Source: SHZI01 sp964371995 (lineage in GTDB: Bacteria; Pseudomonadota; Gammaproteobacteria; Steroidobacterales; GCA-2729495). Taken from it: 64,000 nt of DNA. Under the pieces are notes generated by a model. That model was not told the origin of the DNA. It saw only the letters and a program-made list of their open reading frames with translations, and searched no databases. The position numbers and the translations under genes were made by a program. The stretch covers positions 1 to 64,000 of the forward strand of contig CAYJPG010000002.1 in NCBI GenBank assembly GCA_964371995.1. The letters are read 5' to 3'. This document shows positions 52,322-61,077 of the stretch, piece by piece. The first letter of the stretch is position 1; each line of letters starts with the position of its first letter.

Positions 52322-52566
52322 CGGTGAATCCGGTGGATGCGGCGATGGGCCGCGCTGCTGGCGATGCGCTCATCACCCTCCGCGACGAGCTCCGCCGCTT
52401 CGCTGCCGACCGCGACTGGGATCAGTTCCACTCGCCAAAGAACCTCGCTTCCGCGCTTGCCGTTGAAGCCGCAGAGCTGCTTGAGCCCTTTCAGTGGCTG
52501 ACCGAGGCGCAAAGCCGGCAGCTCACGGCGGAGCAGTCGGCCGCAGTGTACCTGTCGAAAAGGTGA
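52315..52566 (+). pseudogene. Truncated MazG-like nucleotide pyrophosphohydrolase
   Basis: An 83-residue frame beginning at GTG that overlaps the TolB-like stop. Its sequence (LRDELRRFAADRDWDQFHSP with KNLASALAVEAAELLEPFQWLTEAQS) is the N-terminal half of a small MazG-like dNTP pyrophosphatase, including the EAAEL metal-binding residues. The family's second half (EIADVLxYL and beyond) is missing: similarity stops at about 52540 and the frame ends AAVYLSKR. The break coincides with the start of the AlpA/winged-helix segment, so it was probably cut by a recombination event and is non-functional. Confidence 0.75.
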
Positions 52567-52578
52567 GGCGGGTCGAAT

Positions 52579-52953
52579 TTAGATAACTACCCGTCCACGA
52601 AAGCGGGGTAGAACCCGTGTCCCATCTGGCAGGACAAGGCCTGAGACAAAGCGATCATCGATTGGGACACTATCCGGCACGCTGGCCCAAAGCTCCCCGC
52701 CGTGCCGAGCCTCTGCCCGCGGCGCTTTCACCAGCCAGCCTTGGGCCAGTGCCTGTCGCCGATACTTGCTGACCGTGGTCTTGTTCAAATTGGTCAATTC
52801 GGCGACATGCCGCACGCTCGGCCAACAGCCACGTCCGTTGCGGTTCATGCAACGCATGTAGCCGTCCAACACCTGCCGGATTTGTTTCGTGGGCCCGTTG
52901 GGACTGAGGTACGTGCGCCACCAGGCCCACGAATCGCCGATGAGCTTCGGCAT
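52579..52953 (-). CDS. Winged-helix DNA-binding protein of mobile-element type
   Basis: A 124-residue protein with a helix-turn-helix in CWPSVRHVAELTNLNKTTVSKYRRQALAQGWL (about 43-75). It resembles the small helix-turn-helix proteins encoded beside alpA in integrative elements and prophages, possibly replication- or transcription-related. It starts 20 bp after the AlpA-like stop, on the same strand, so the two form a small operon. Confidence 0.7.
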   Translation of the reverse strand: MPKLIGDSWAWWRTYLSPNGPTKQIRQVLDGYMRCMNRNGRGCWPSVRHVAELTNLNKTTVSKYRRQALAQGWLVKAPRAEARHGGELWASVPDSVPIDDRFVSGLVLPDGTRVLPRFRGRVVI

Positions 52954-52973
52954 CGCGAGGACTTAAGCGACCG

Positions 52974-53162
52974 TCAGCGGCTCTGCGAGACGTACCGTTG
53001 CAGTTCTTCGGCAGTGATGTAACTCCGCCGCCCGTCCTTCTGGGTCTTGATGAGGCCCGCGCGGATCCGCTCGTACAGCGTGGCGCGGCTCAGGCGGAGA
53101 ATGCGGGTCGCTTCAGGAATGTCGAAGCGGAGTTGCGGAAGGGAATCGTTCTGCTGGGACAT
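52974..53162 (-). CDS. AlpA-like excisionase/transcriptional regulator
   Basis: A 62-residue protein of the MerR-like excisionase/AlpA type: RFDIPEATRILRLSRATLYERIRAG followed by KTQKDGRRSYITAEELQRYV. In P4-like and similar islands AlpA activates the integrase gene or acts as the excisionase. Here it lies ~280 bp inside attR, the correct place for an island border gene, but the integrase is missing. GGAGGCGTC precedes the ATG. Confidence 0.85.
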   Translation of the reverse strand: MSQQNDSLPQLRFDIPEATRILRLSRATLYERIRAGLIKTQKDGRRSYITAEELQRYVSQSR

Positions 53163-53444
53163 GGACGCCTCCGAGTTGATAGGTTGGAGTGAGGTGGCGT
53201 CTGTTTAGATAATGCACTCGTCATGTCGATGCAAGCGAGGCAGGGTGAGTTCTACGCTCCTGTTTTCAGCGCTACTCCGGACTTCGCTGGATGCCACCGC
53301 GGCAGATTGCGACCGCCTGAATTCTGCGCAAACGGGAACCGAAAACCGCCGCTAAGTATTCCGGGGCACCGTCGCGGGGCTGTTCGGTTCCCCCGTCTGC
53401 CGGAAATTGCCCGCGTGGCGGATACTTGCTTGCGCATTTCCGCC

Positions 53445-53462
53445 CCGCCCCTGGCCACCATT
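53445..53462 (+). repeat. attR-like site (second copy of tRNA-Phe 3' end)
   Basis: CCGCCCCTGGCCACCATT, identical to 48721-48738. Upstream is an extra GCCCC unit (TTCCGCCCCGCCCCTGG). No cloverleaf precedes it, so it is only the tRNA 3' end. Confidence 0.75.
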
Positions 53463-53766
53463 TCAACGTCAGATTATTCCCGACCTCCATCCGGAGGTGC
53501 CGGGGTTTGAATGTCGCTTTCAGAGTCCGGCCGCTGGTAGCCCATTGCCGGAGATCAGGCATGAGTGACGCTTGAGGCGACGCTTGAGGCGACGTCGCGG
53601 TATCAGACTCGCTGCTTAACCTAATGCTGCCATCACCCGTTCTAGGTGATGACAGCCCAAGCCCAACAATGTAGCGTTCTCACGGGGGCCTGCTTTCGTC
53701 ACGTCGACGAGACCAGTTGGCCACGTGGCTGGGAAAAAACCACAAGAACAATCGGGGGGATGGACT
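53463..53766. other. Non-coding interval with short tandem repeat and hairpin
   Basis: No convincing gene. It holds tandem copies of GACGCTTGAGGC at about 53568-53591 and a hairpin (CATCACC, 7-nt loop, GGTGATG, 53631-53651). It precedes the large secreted protein; a G-run (GGGGGGATGGACT) just before 53767 can serve as a ribosome-binding site. The 53163-53444 stretch before attR is likewise empty. Confidence 0.5.
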
Positions 53767-55839
53767 ATGGCCACGAGAGCGGGACTTCTGAATCGGTTGG
53801 TGCTGCTATGCGGGCTGAGCTTGCAAGGGATCTGTCTGGCCGCGCCGGCCACATACGTGCAGGACAACTTCATCGGATCACCGAGCAGTCCTGCCCAACT
53901 CATCTACTCACCCGGCTACGGATCTTTGGTGCTGCGGACGGCCAGCAGCGTTCGTGTCATGACGACAGGCACAGGGTCAGTAACCACATTCACGCCGAAC
54001 AGCCAGTTCACCGACATGAGCCTGACGCCGGACGGGCGGTACGTCGTATTGGCTGACTATGGTGTCTCCGCGGGTCGAGTCGGTCGCATCGATCTGCAGA
54101 CGGGTACCTATGACAGCAAGCCCGTCACGGCCGTACCCTATCGCATCGAGGCCATCGATTCGGAGAGATTCATCCTGGCCTCGCAGGACCAATGGATTTC
54201 CTACTGGTTGTGCGGTTGGGGAAGTGGATCCAGCATCAGCGTCTTGAACTCGAACCTGAACGGGTTCTACGCCTCCGTCTACTATGGCGATATCGAATAC
54301 GACCCCGTCGGTGCCCGGGTAATACATGGCAACAGCAACCTGTCATCCCACGAAGTAAGGGTGTACACGGTCGTCGGCAACAACTTTGTGGCGGCGGAAG
54401 GCACCGGCACTTACGGCACCGCAGACGCCTACGGCGGTACTTCGGTATTGGCGACGGACCGGAGCCGGTTCTACTACGGCCGGCTTCAGGTTCTGGCAAG
54501 TGATGTACGGCAAAACCAGCTGGTATTTCCGGCCAACATCATTGCGGCGACAGGCAACGAAGCGTTCGTCAGCGGTGGAACGTACTACGATGCCTTCACC
54601 GCGGCCTATGCGGGATCGCTGGGATACCCGGTGACCGTCTACGGTCTCGCTGCCAACGCCACGGACTTCTGGGCCTACGACCCGGGCAGCGCCATGCTCA
54701 GGCACTTTGCCCCGGAAGGCGGACCGGTCCTGCCCGATGCCCATCCTGACTACATCAGTGTCGCACAGGGCTACGCCGCGACCATCGACATCCTGGCAAA
54801 TGATGCGGGTTTCGGGGCGTCCGCAGCGGTGGAAATCGTGACGCCACCTCTCCACGGGACAGCCACCGTCATGGGCTCACCGGGGGACAAGGCCGCCATT
54901 CGCGTGCGGTATACCGCTACTGCCGGCTACGTGGGCCCCGACAGTTTCGAATATTCAGTTTCGGATGGCAGCAACAGTGATACGGCGCGCGTGGGCATCG
55001 ACGTGGCGGCGGCGAAGGCTTTCAATGACAGCTATGTCGTGCTGAACGGAAGTTCGCAATCACTCTACGTAGCAAGAAACGACGTGGGATTCGGCGCGCA
55101 GTTGACCCTGTCCATCGTCACCTCTCCCCAGATCGGCTCTGCCTACACTTCCACGTCCAGCGGTTCCAGGGACAGCGTATCGATCTCTTATTCCCCCGCA
55201 TACAACCGGCCTGCACCGTACACGGACACGTTCAGCTATCGAATTACCGATGGGGCACGAGCTGACAGCGCCATCGTCTCGGTCCGGGTCGTCGACTATG
55301 CGGCGCTCGATGACGAGGTGGTTACCGGCATAGACCTCCCGGTGAGCATTGACGTAGCCGCAAATGACCTGGGGTTCGGCTATGGGAAGATGATTGGTAT
55401 ATACACCCACCCGCTGCACGGGACGGTTGCCATCGTCAATGGAATGGCCAACTACTCGCCAGGTCCCGGCTATCAGGGCCCGGACAGCTTCGAGTATTTC
55501 ATCGAGGACGGGGCGCGCATTGCTGTCGCCAAGGTCGCCGTGTCGATCATCCTGGACAGTGATGGAGACAAGGTTTCGGACACGGTGGATAACTGCCTCG
55601 GACAGGCCAATGCCGACCAGCGAGACTCGGATGGCGATGGTTTTGGCAACTGGTGCGATGCGGATCTGAACAATGACAATCGGGTCAACTTTGCCGACCT
55701 CGCCATATTCCGCACCAAGTTCGGGACCAGCGACCCGGACGCGGATTTCGATGGCAATGGCAGCGTCGGATTTTCGGATCTCGCCAGGCTCAGAGCACTG
55801 TTTGGTGGCACACCGGGACCGTCGGCAGTCGCACCCTGA
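53767..55839 (+). CDS. Secreted multidomain protein with cadherin-like repeats and Ca-binding C-terminus
   Basis: A 690-residue protein with a signal peptide (about 1-27, LLNRLVLLCGLSLQGICLAAPA). The first ~320 residues look like a beta-propeller (SLTPDGRYVVLADYG and similar). Three tandem Ig/cadherin-like modules follow, each with an xNDxGFG hallmark (ILANDAGFGASAAVEIV, ARNDVGFGAQLTLSIV, VAANDLGFGYGKMIGIY) and a GPDSFEY-type motif. The C-terminus has thrombospondin-3-like and dockerin-like calcium sites (DSDGDKVSDTVDNC, DQRDSDGDGFGNWCDADLNND, DADFDGNGSVGFSDL). It is probably surface-associated or released. No sorting tag such as PEP-CTERM was seen. Confidence 0.82.
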   Translation: MATRAGLLNRLVLLCGLSLQGICLAAPATYVQDNFIGSPSSPAQLIYSPGYGSLVLRTASSVRVMTTGTGSVTTFTPNSQFTDMSLTPDGRYVVLADYGVSAGRVGRIDLQTGTYDSKPVTAVPYRIEAIDSERFILASQDQWISYWLCGWGSGSSISVLNSNLNGFYASVYYGDIEYDPVGARVIHGNSNLSSHEVRVYTVVGNNFVAAEGTGTYGTADAYGGTSVLATDRSRFYYGRLQVLASDVRQNQLVFPANIIAATGNEAFVSGGTYYDAFTAAYAGSLGYPVTVYGLAANATDFWAYDPGSAMLRHFAPEGGPVLPDAHPDYISVAQGYAATIDILANDAGFGASAAVEIVTPPLHGTATVMGSPGDKAAIRVRYTATAGYVGPDSFEYSVSDGSNSDTARVGIDVAAAKAFNDSYVVLNGSSQSLYVARNDVGFGAQLTLSIVTSPQIGSAYTSTSSGSRDSVSISYSPAYNRPAPYTDTFSYRITDGARADSAIVSVRVVDYAALDDEVVTGIDLPVSIDVAANDLGFGYGKMIGIYTHPLHGTVAIVNGMANYSPGPGYQGPDSFEYFIEDGARIAVAKVAVSIILDSDGDKVSDTVDNCLGQANADQRDSDGDGFGNWCDADLNNDNRVNFADLAIFRTKFGTSDPDADFDGNGSVGFSDLARLRALFGGTPGPSAVAP

Positions 55840-55921
55840 TGAATGGCATCCGGTTCATGCAAACATTCCCCGGCTCTGGCCATTCGATCGACGGCATGAA
55901 CTCCTGGTGTGGCATCAGCGG

Positions 55922-56596
55922 CTAGGCCCGCCACCCGATCCACGCGGCGGCGATCAGCGCACTGATGCCGATCGCGATGCGGACCGGTCCGGGCCGTGGC
56001 ATGAGCTTTTCGATGGTCACTGCAATCGTTATGCCGGCCACCCAGGCAAGATTCATGACGCCGCCGACGAACAGCAGCAGCATCAGCGCTCCGCAGCAGG
56101 CGACACACCAGCTGCCATGGGCAAGACCCGCACGCAGATCCCGCAGCGGGCCGCGTCGGCGGCGCACGATAAAGGCCAGCGGCGAGTGACAGCGATCGAG
56201 ACAGGCTGTTTTTGCGGCAGACCACTGGTAAAGCGCGACCGCCAGCAACAGCAGCGCCGCCACCCGGCCGTCGCTGATCACGCCCATGGCATCGATGAAG
56301 CCGCTGCGAATCAGTGCTGACTGGGCGACGGTTGCCGCTGCAGAGAAGGCTGCCCAGATAATGAAGTAGCCGAGCAGGAAGACGAGGGTGCGCCGGTGAC
56401 AGCCTGGCTGGTCACGGTGCATGACGCGGTCATGGAGCAGCACGACGGGCGCCACCGATGGCGTCATCATCGCCACCATCATGATGAACCACATCAGGAA
56501 CGAGGCGAGCAGATATCCTCGCGCCCAGACGCCGCCGGCTCCGGGCATCGCCATCGGTGCGGCGCGGAGATACCACCAGCCGAGCAGGGTGAGCAA
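55922..56596 (-). CDS. DUF2182 membrane protein (possible metal-binding)
   Basis: At least 224 residues with about six hydrophobic segments. It matches DUF2182: WFIMMVAMMTPSVAPVVLL, the CLDRCHSPLAF segment and GLAHGSWCVACCGALMLLLF, with conserved Met and Cys-rich motifs suggestive of metal. The TTG at 56596 is the only standard start in frame, but a plausible family N-terminus (GLRRQRAIVIAALALLTLLG) continues upstream without ATG, GTG or TTG until a stop near 56713. Start may therefore be non-canonical and coupled to the DUF1326 stop at 56688. Confidence 0.83.
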   Translation of the reverse strand: MLTLLGWWYLRAAPMAMPGAGGVWARGYLLASFLMWFIMMVAMMTPSVAPVVLLHDRVMHRDQPGCHRRTLVFLLGYFIIWAAFSAAATVAQSALIRSGFIDAMGVISDGRVAALLLLAVALYQWSAAKTACLDRCHSPLAFIVRRRRGPLRDLRAGLAHGSWCVACCGALMLLLFVGGVMNLAWVAGITIAVTIEKLMPRPGPVRIAIGISALIAAAWIGWRA

Positions 56597-56687
56597 GGCC
56601 AGTGCAGCAATGACGATCGCGCGCTGCCGGCGCAGGCCTGCAATCAGTAATCCACCCGGGCCAGCCGGCTGCGAAGCTGCTGGCTGC

Positions 56688-57335
56688 TCAGGCAGCGCGC
56701 ACCACTCCCTGACCGGTTATATCGAGATGCGTCAGGTGCGCATGCCGGCCCTTCCATGCCAGTTCGATGGGCGAGTCGCTGCGCGTCATGACCGTGCTGC
56801 TTGCGAGCTCTGCCTCGGAGAACTCGAATCCCTCGGGCAGGACCAGCCTCGCACGCTGGGGTGCGCCGGTGACAGGGTTGCGGATCGGCTCGGCCCGCGC
56901 CTCGACCAGTCCCTCCACGATGAACTGCGCAGTGCGTTGCTCGAGATCGATCGCGAAGCGGATCGGCACGAAGCGCGGCTCGTGCACCTTGCTGAGTGTA
57001 GAGAAGAACACCTGAAAAAAGGTCGCGCCCGGTTCGGTCTCCTGGCCTGACATGATCTTGAGCAGCGCCTCGCGCTGTGCAGGCGTGGCCCGCACATCGA
57101 TCAGTGGCAATGCCTCACCGTTACCTTCATGAATGGCCCCCGGCCAGGCAAACAAGCCGCCGAAACACAGGCCATCGAGCCGGGTGTCGCCAAAATGGCC
57201 GCGGCTGATCTCGAAGCCGGCCGCCGCCCGGCAAGTGCCGTCGGTAGGTGGTGCCATCACCTGGCAGGGGCAGCCCCAGGCGCAATTGCAGCTTGAGTAG
57301 TCATAGCCCTGTATCCGCCAATCAACCATCGCCAT
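56688..57335 (-). CDS. DUF1326 domain protein
   Basis: A 215-residue protein of the DUF1326 family. The N-terminus MAMVDWRIQGYDYSSCNCAWGCPCQ carries a C-x-C-x3-C-x-C cluster that could bind metal. Conserved GFEISRGHFGDTRLDGLCF, the pattern GQETEPGATFFQVFFSTLS and a C-terminal beta-rich part follow. The start at 57335 is chosen for GGGAG 8 nt upstream; the 86 codons of open frame before it show no similarity. It is directly upstream of, and coupled to, DUF2182, a recurrent pairing. Function unknown. Confidence 0.88.
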   Translation of the reverse strand: MAMVDWRIQGYDYSSCNCAWGCPCQVMAPPTDGTCRAAAGFEISRGHFGDTRLDGLCFGGLFAWPGAIHEGNGEALPLIDVRATPAQREALLKIMSGQETEPGATFFQVFFSTLSKVHEPRFVPIRFAIDLEQRTAQFIVEGLVEARAEPIRNPVTGAPQRARLVLPEGFEFSEAELASSTVMTRSDSPIELAWKGRHAHLTHLDITGQGVVRAA

Positions 57336-57592
57336 AGCAGTACTCCCGGAAATAGTTGCAGATGAGCGTCGAGACTGCCTCCATGGCAAGTGCTTGTCCA
57401 GCCGGAATTTTAACTGCGCTGAAGCATCGGGACGCCGGGTGCGCCGTGGCAACAGCCTTGCTTTGCCCGGCCCGGCAGCGCACTCTGGCCATGCGTTTCT
57501 CGTAGCCCGACTGCGGCCTTGAATCTGCACGGTGTTCCCAGTCGAACACCATTCAGGCTTCCTGTGTTTATTGCCCGGAGGATCTGATTCCA

Positions 57593-59818
57593 ATGTTTAT
57601 TCAACCGATACGTTTCCTTGCCGCTTTGGTGGCTGTGATGGCACCGGTCGTCTTCTCAGGCCCGGCGCTCGCGCAGGATGAGCCGAAGTCCAACCAGTTC
57701 TGGTGGCCTGAACAGCTGAATCTCGCACCTCTTCGCCAGCACGCGGCCGAGTCCGATCCGTTGGGCAAGGACTTCAACTACGGCGATGCCTTCGCAAGTC
57801 TCGATATCGATGCCGTGAAGAAGGATATCGAAGCGGTGATGACCACGTCCCAGGACTGGTGGCCGGCAGACTACGGCAACTACGGGCCGTTTTTCATTCG
57901 CATGGCATGGCACAGCGCGGGCACTTACCGTGTAGCTGATGGTCGCGGCGGTGCGGGTGGTGGCCAACAGCGCTTCGAGCCGCTGAACAGTTGGCCGGAC
58001 AACGCAAACCTCGACAAGGCGCGACGGTTGCTCTGGCCGATCAAGCAGAAGTATGGCCGGAGCATTTCCTGGGCCGACCTCATGGCCCTCACGGGCACTG
58101 TCGCCATGGAATCCATGGGCTTCAAGACTTTCGGTTTTGCCGGGGGGCGTGAGGATGACTGGGAGCCCGACCTCGTCTACTGGGGACCGGAGAACGAGTT
58201 CCTCGCCGATAAACGCTACAGCGGCGACCGGCAGCTGGAGAATCCGCTTGCTGCGGTCCAGATGGGACTGATCTATGTGAATCCGGAGGGCCCGAACGGC
58301 AACCCCGACCCGCTCGCCGCCGCCAGGGATATCCGCGAGACCTTCGGGCGGATGGCGATGAATGATGAAGAAACCGCTGCGCTTATCGCCGGCGGCCACA
58401 CCTTCGGCAAGTCTCACGGTGCCGCTGCTCCCGCCGATTGTGTCGGTGCGGAGCCGGCGGCAGCAGGCATCGAACAGCAAGGCCTCGGCTGGAAGAACAA
58501 GTGCGGTAGCGGCAATGCCGGCGACACGATCACCAGCGGCCTGGAAGGCGCGTGGACATCCACGCCGACTGTCTGGACGATGCAATACCTGAGCAACCTG
58601 TTTACGTTTGACTGGGTGCAGACGAAGAGCCCGGCAGGCGGAATCCAGTGGATTCCCGCTGATGGAGCGGCAGCCAATCTGGTGCCCGATGCTTTCGATC
58701 CGGCCAAACGCCATGCGCCGATCATGTTCACGACGGACCTGGCACTGAAGTTTGACCCGGCCTACCGGAAAATTTCGCAGCGCTTTCTGAAAAATCCGGC
58801 GGAGTTCGAACTCGCTTTTGCGAAGGCATGGTTCAAGTTGACACACCGTGATCTGGGCCCGCGTGCGCGCTACGCAGGCAAATTCGTGCCGAGCGAGGAA
58901 CTGCTTTGGCAAGATCCGCTTCCTGCGGTCGATTATGAGATCGTTGGCGCTGAGGACATCGTACGGCTGAAGACGGAGATTCTCGCGTCGGGGCTGACCA
59001 TACCGGAGCTCGTGAGAACTGCATGGGCATCGGCGGCAAGCTTCCGCGGCACCGATATGCGCGGTGGGGCCAACGGTGCGCGCATTCGCCTCGCGCCGCA
59101 GAAGGACTGGGCTGTCAATAATCCGGGTGAGCTGTCGAAGGTACTGAAGCGCCTTGAGGGCATCCAGAAGGACTTCAACCGTGGGCAATCGGGCGGCAAA
59201 GAGGTATCGCTCGCTGACCTGGTCGTTCTGGGTGGTGCCGCGGCCATCGAGCAGGCTGCGAAAAACGCCGGGCACAACGTGCAGGTTCCGTTCATGCCAG
59301 GACGCACGGATGCATCACAGGCCCAGACCGATGTGAAATCCTTCGCGGTTCTCGAGCCGACCGCCGACGGGTTCCGCAACTACTTCGCCAAGGGTAACCG
59401 TCGATCGCCGCCGGAAATGCTCGTCGACCGGGCCAGCATGCTGACGCTGAGCGTTCCGGAAATGACAGTTCTCGTCGGTGGTATGCGGGTCCTGAACGCA
59501 AACGCCGGGCAGTCCGCAGCGGGTGTATTGACCAGTCAGCCCGGAACGTTGAGCAACGACTTCTTTGTGAACCTGCTCGACATGTCGACGCAATGGTCGA
59601 AGTCATCCGCAACTGAGGGTGTATACGAGGGTCGTGATCGCGGGACGGGGGAACTTAAATGGACGGCTACCCCGGTTGACCTTGTTTTCGGATCCAACTC
59701 CGAGCTCCGCGCAGTCGCAGAAGTCTACGCAGCTGACGACGCACGCGAGAAATTCGTGCGTGACTTTGTCGATGCCTGGTCCAAAGTGATGACCCTGGAT
59801 CGCTTTGACAAGCGTTGA
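57593..59818 (+). CDS. katG: Exported catalase-peroxidase KatG
   Basis: A 741-residue bifunctional haem enzyme. Unlike most KatG it starts with a signal peptide (MFIQPIRFLAALVAVMAPVV then SGPALAQ), so it is probably periplasmic (KatP-like). The distal triad is in RMAWHSAGTYR (Trp106, His107). The Trp-Tyr-Met adduct residues are Trp106, Tyr228 (GLIYVNPEGPNG) and Met254 (FGRMAMND), and proximal His269 is in GGHTFGKSHG. The C-terminal catalytically silent domain is complete. It detoxifies peroxide outside the cytoplasm. A 257-bp upstream spacer separates it from the divergent DUF1326 gene. Confidence 0.96.
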   Translation: MFIQPIRFLAALVAVMAPVVFSGPALAQDEPKSNQFWWPEQLNLAPLRQHAAESDPLGKDFNYGDAFASLDIDAVKKDIEAVMTTSQDWWPADYGNYGPFFIRMAWHSAGTYRVADGRGGAGGGQQRFEPLNSWPDNANLDKARRLLWPIKQKYGRSISWADLMALTGTVAMESMGFKTFGFAGGREDDWEPDLVYWGPENEFLADKRYSGDRQLENPLAAVQMGLIYVNPEGPNGNPDPLAAARDIRETFGRMAMNDEETAALIAGGHTFGKSHGAAAPADCVGAEPAAAGIEQQGLGWKNKCGSGNAGDTITSGLEGAWTSTPTVWTMQYLSNLFTFDWVQTKSPAGGIQWIPADGAAANLVPDAFDPAKRHAPIMFTTDLALKFDPAYRKISQRFLKNPAEFELAFAKAWFKLTHRDLGPRARYAGKFVPSEELLWQDPLPAVDYEIVGAEDIVRLKTEILASGLTIPELVRTAWASAASFRGTDMRGGANGARIRLAPQKDWAVNNPGELSKVLKRLEGIQKDFNRGQSGGKEVSLADLVVLGGAAAIEQAAKNAGHNVQVPFMPGRTDASQAQTDVKSFAVLEPTADGFRNYFAKGNRRSPPEMLVDRASMLTLSVPEMTVLVGGMRVLNANAGQSAAGVLTSQPGTLSNDFFVNLLDMSTQWSKSSATEGVYEGRDRGTGELKWTATPVDLVFGSNSELRAVAEVYAADDAREKFVRDFVDAWSKVMTLDRFDKR

Positions 59819-59906
59819 TCCGCGCGCGTGAACGGGACCAGGGCTGCCCAATCTATGTAGAATCCCTCCGAACGATCAGTCGATGGTCCGTGGAGGAATC
59901 TCTGGC

Positions 59907-60902
59907 ATGAGCAGCAATGAAAAAGTCGCCGGCACGCCGGTCAGTGTGGTGGTGATCGGTGTCGGGAATCTTGATACCTCGCTGAAGTTTTATGCCGGCA
60001 CCCTCGGCCTGAACATTGCGCAGACCTGGACCTGGCAGGGGCCTGACTTCGAGCGTTACTGGAAACTGCCGGCGGGAAGCAAGGCGCGCTGCGCGTTCCT
60101 CGAGCACGGCGCTGATCCCGTCGGGCGCATCCAGCTCATGGAGTTTGATGCGCCCAACCGGAAACTGGTGCGGCCGGCGAATATTCGCCGCGCCACGGGC
60201 CTTTTCAACCTGAACATCTACGCCAGTGACATCAGGAAGGATTACGAACGACTGAAAGCGCAGGGATTCACGTTCTGGAGTGAGCCGGCGCACAACAATT
60301 TTGGTCCGGTCGTCGGCGAAACCCTGGAAGCTTCCTTCGATGGGCCGGACGGCGTGGTTATAAACCTGATCCAGCTGGTCACTGAGGACCCGAAAACGGT
60401 TATCGGGCGCATCGTCAGCTTCGTTGCAAAATATGGCCGCACGCCGACCGGTTTTACCTCGGTGGTCACCACGGCGGCCACCGTGTCCGACATGGAGAAG
60501 GCGCTCGCCTTCTATTACGGCCCGCTGCACATGTCGCTCTTCATCGAGTCCGTGCTGCAGGGTGCGGAAACCAATCGCGCCCTGAGCCTGCCCGAGCACG
60601 CGCAGACCCGGAGCGTGATCATCCAGGGCGACCACGAGTACGGCAAGATCGCGCTGGCCACGCCGATGAACTACGAGATTCCGAGCCTGGTACCCGACGC
60701 CGTACCACCCAATATCGGTTACCTGGCCCAGTCTTTCGAAGTTGCCGACCTGAACGAGACAGCTCGTGGCTGCGCTGCCGTGGGTGCGGAAGTGTACTCG
60801 GGCCCGATGGAAATCGATCAGCCGGGCCGCGGCAGGTGCAAGACGATGATCGTCCGCAACCCGGGGAGCGGGTTTCTGCAGGAATTGTTCCAGGTCCTGT
60901 AA
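59907..60902 (+). CDS. Two-domain VOC (glyoxalase/dioxygenase-fold) protein
   Basis: A 331-residue protein with two vicinal-oxygen-chelate modules: about 10-160 (VSVVVIGVGNLDTSLKFYAGTLGLNIAQTW ... GRIQLMEFDAP) and about 185-330 (VVTTAATVSDMEKALAFYYGPLHMSLF ... VRNPGSGFLQELFQ). The start MSSNEKVAG is preferred because GGAGGAATC precedes it. The layout is like extradiol dioxygenases, but the metal-binding His/His/Glu set is not obvious, so the reaction is open. The gene lies 175 bp before the transhydroxylase-like gene, same strand, and may act in the same pathway on an aromatic or lipid substrate. Confidence 0.78.
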   Translation: MSSNEKVAGTPVSVVVIGVGNLDTSLKFYAGTLGLNIAQTWTWQGPDFERYWKLPAGSKARCAFLEHGADPVGRIQLMEFDAPNRKLVRPANIRRATGLFNLNIYASDIRKDYERLKAQGFTFWSEPAHNNFGPVVGETLEASFDGPDGVVINLIQLVTEDPKTVIGRIVSFVAKYGRTPTGFTSVVTTAATVSDMEKALAFYYGPLHMSLFIESVLQGAETNRALSLPEHAQTRSVIIQGDHEYGKIALATPMNYEIPSLVPDAVPPNIGYLAQSFEVADLNETARGCAAVGAEVYSGPMEIDQPGRGRCKTMIVRNPGSGFLQELFQVL

Positions 60903-61077
60903 TTCTGCCGGCTCGGCGCGGGTTGGCTAACCGCATCGAATTGACAATTGCTAAGTAGCCCCGGACTCGGGACGCCGTAGAATCATGACCAGCGGCTGGA
61001 ACTCCAGTGTTCGGCTGCGTGTTCGATTCATGAAGGCTGCGACGTAGCGACTTTCGCGCCTGCTTCAGGAGAGTGAC

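Larger units (their letters stand above)
48739..53462. mobile_element. Eroded tRNA-Phe-targeted integrative island (~4.7 kb, no integrase)
   Basis: The segment is bounded by tRNA-Phe and a direct repeat of its 3' end. Its content is accessory: an SEC-C protein, a TolB-like lipoprotein, a truncated MazG-like gene, a winged-helix protein and an AlpA-like regulator. No tyrosine or serine integrase frame was found in either strand, so it can no longer move by itself. The gene content differs in style from the housekeeping flanks. The alternative is that only the AlpA end is mobile-element debris. Confidence 0.65.

Noticed and set aside
53616..53903. Possible integrase or transposase remnant on the minus strand beyond attR
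   Set aside because: The short frame overlaps the start of the secreted protein in antisense and has no RHR-Y or DDE-type motif.
57656..59275. 539-codon minus-strand frame opposite katG
   Set aside because: Fully antisense to an unambiguous catalase-peroxidase; no motifs.
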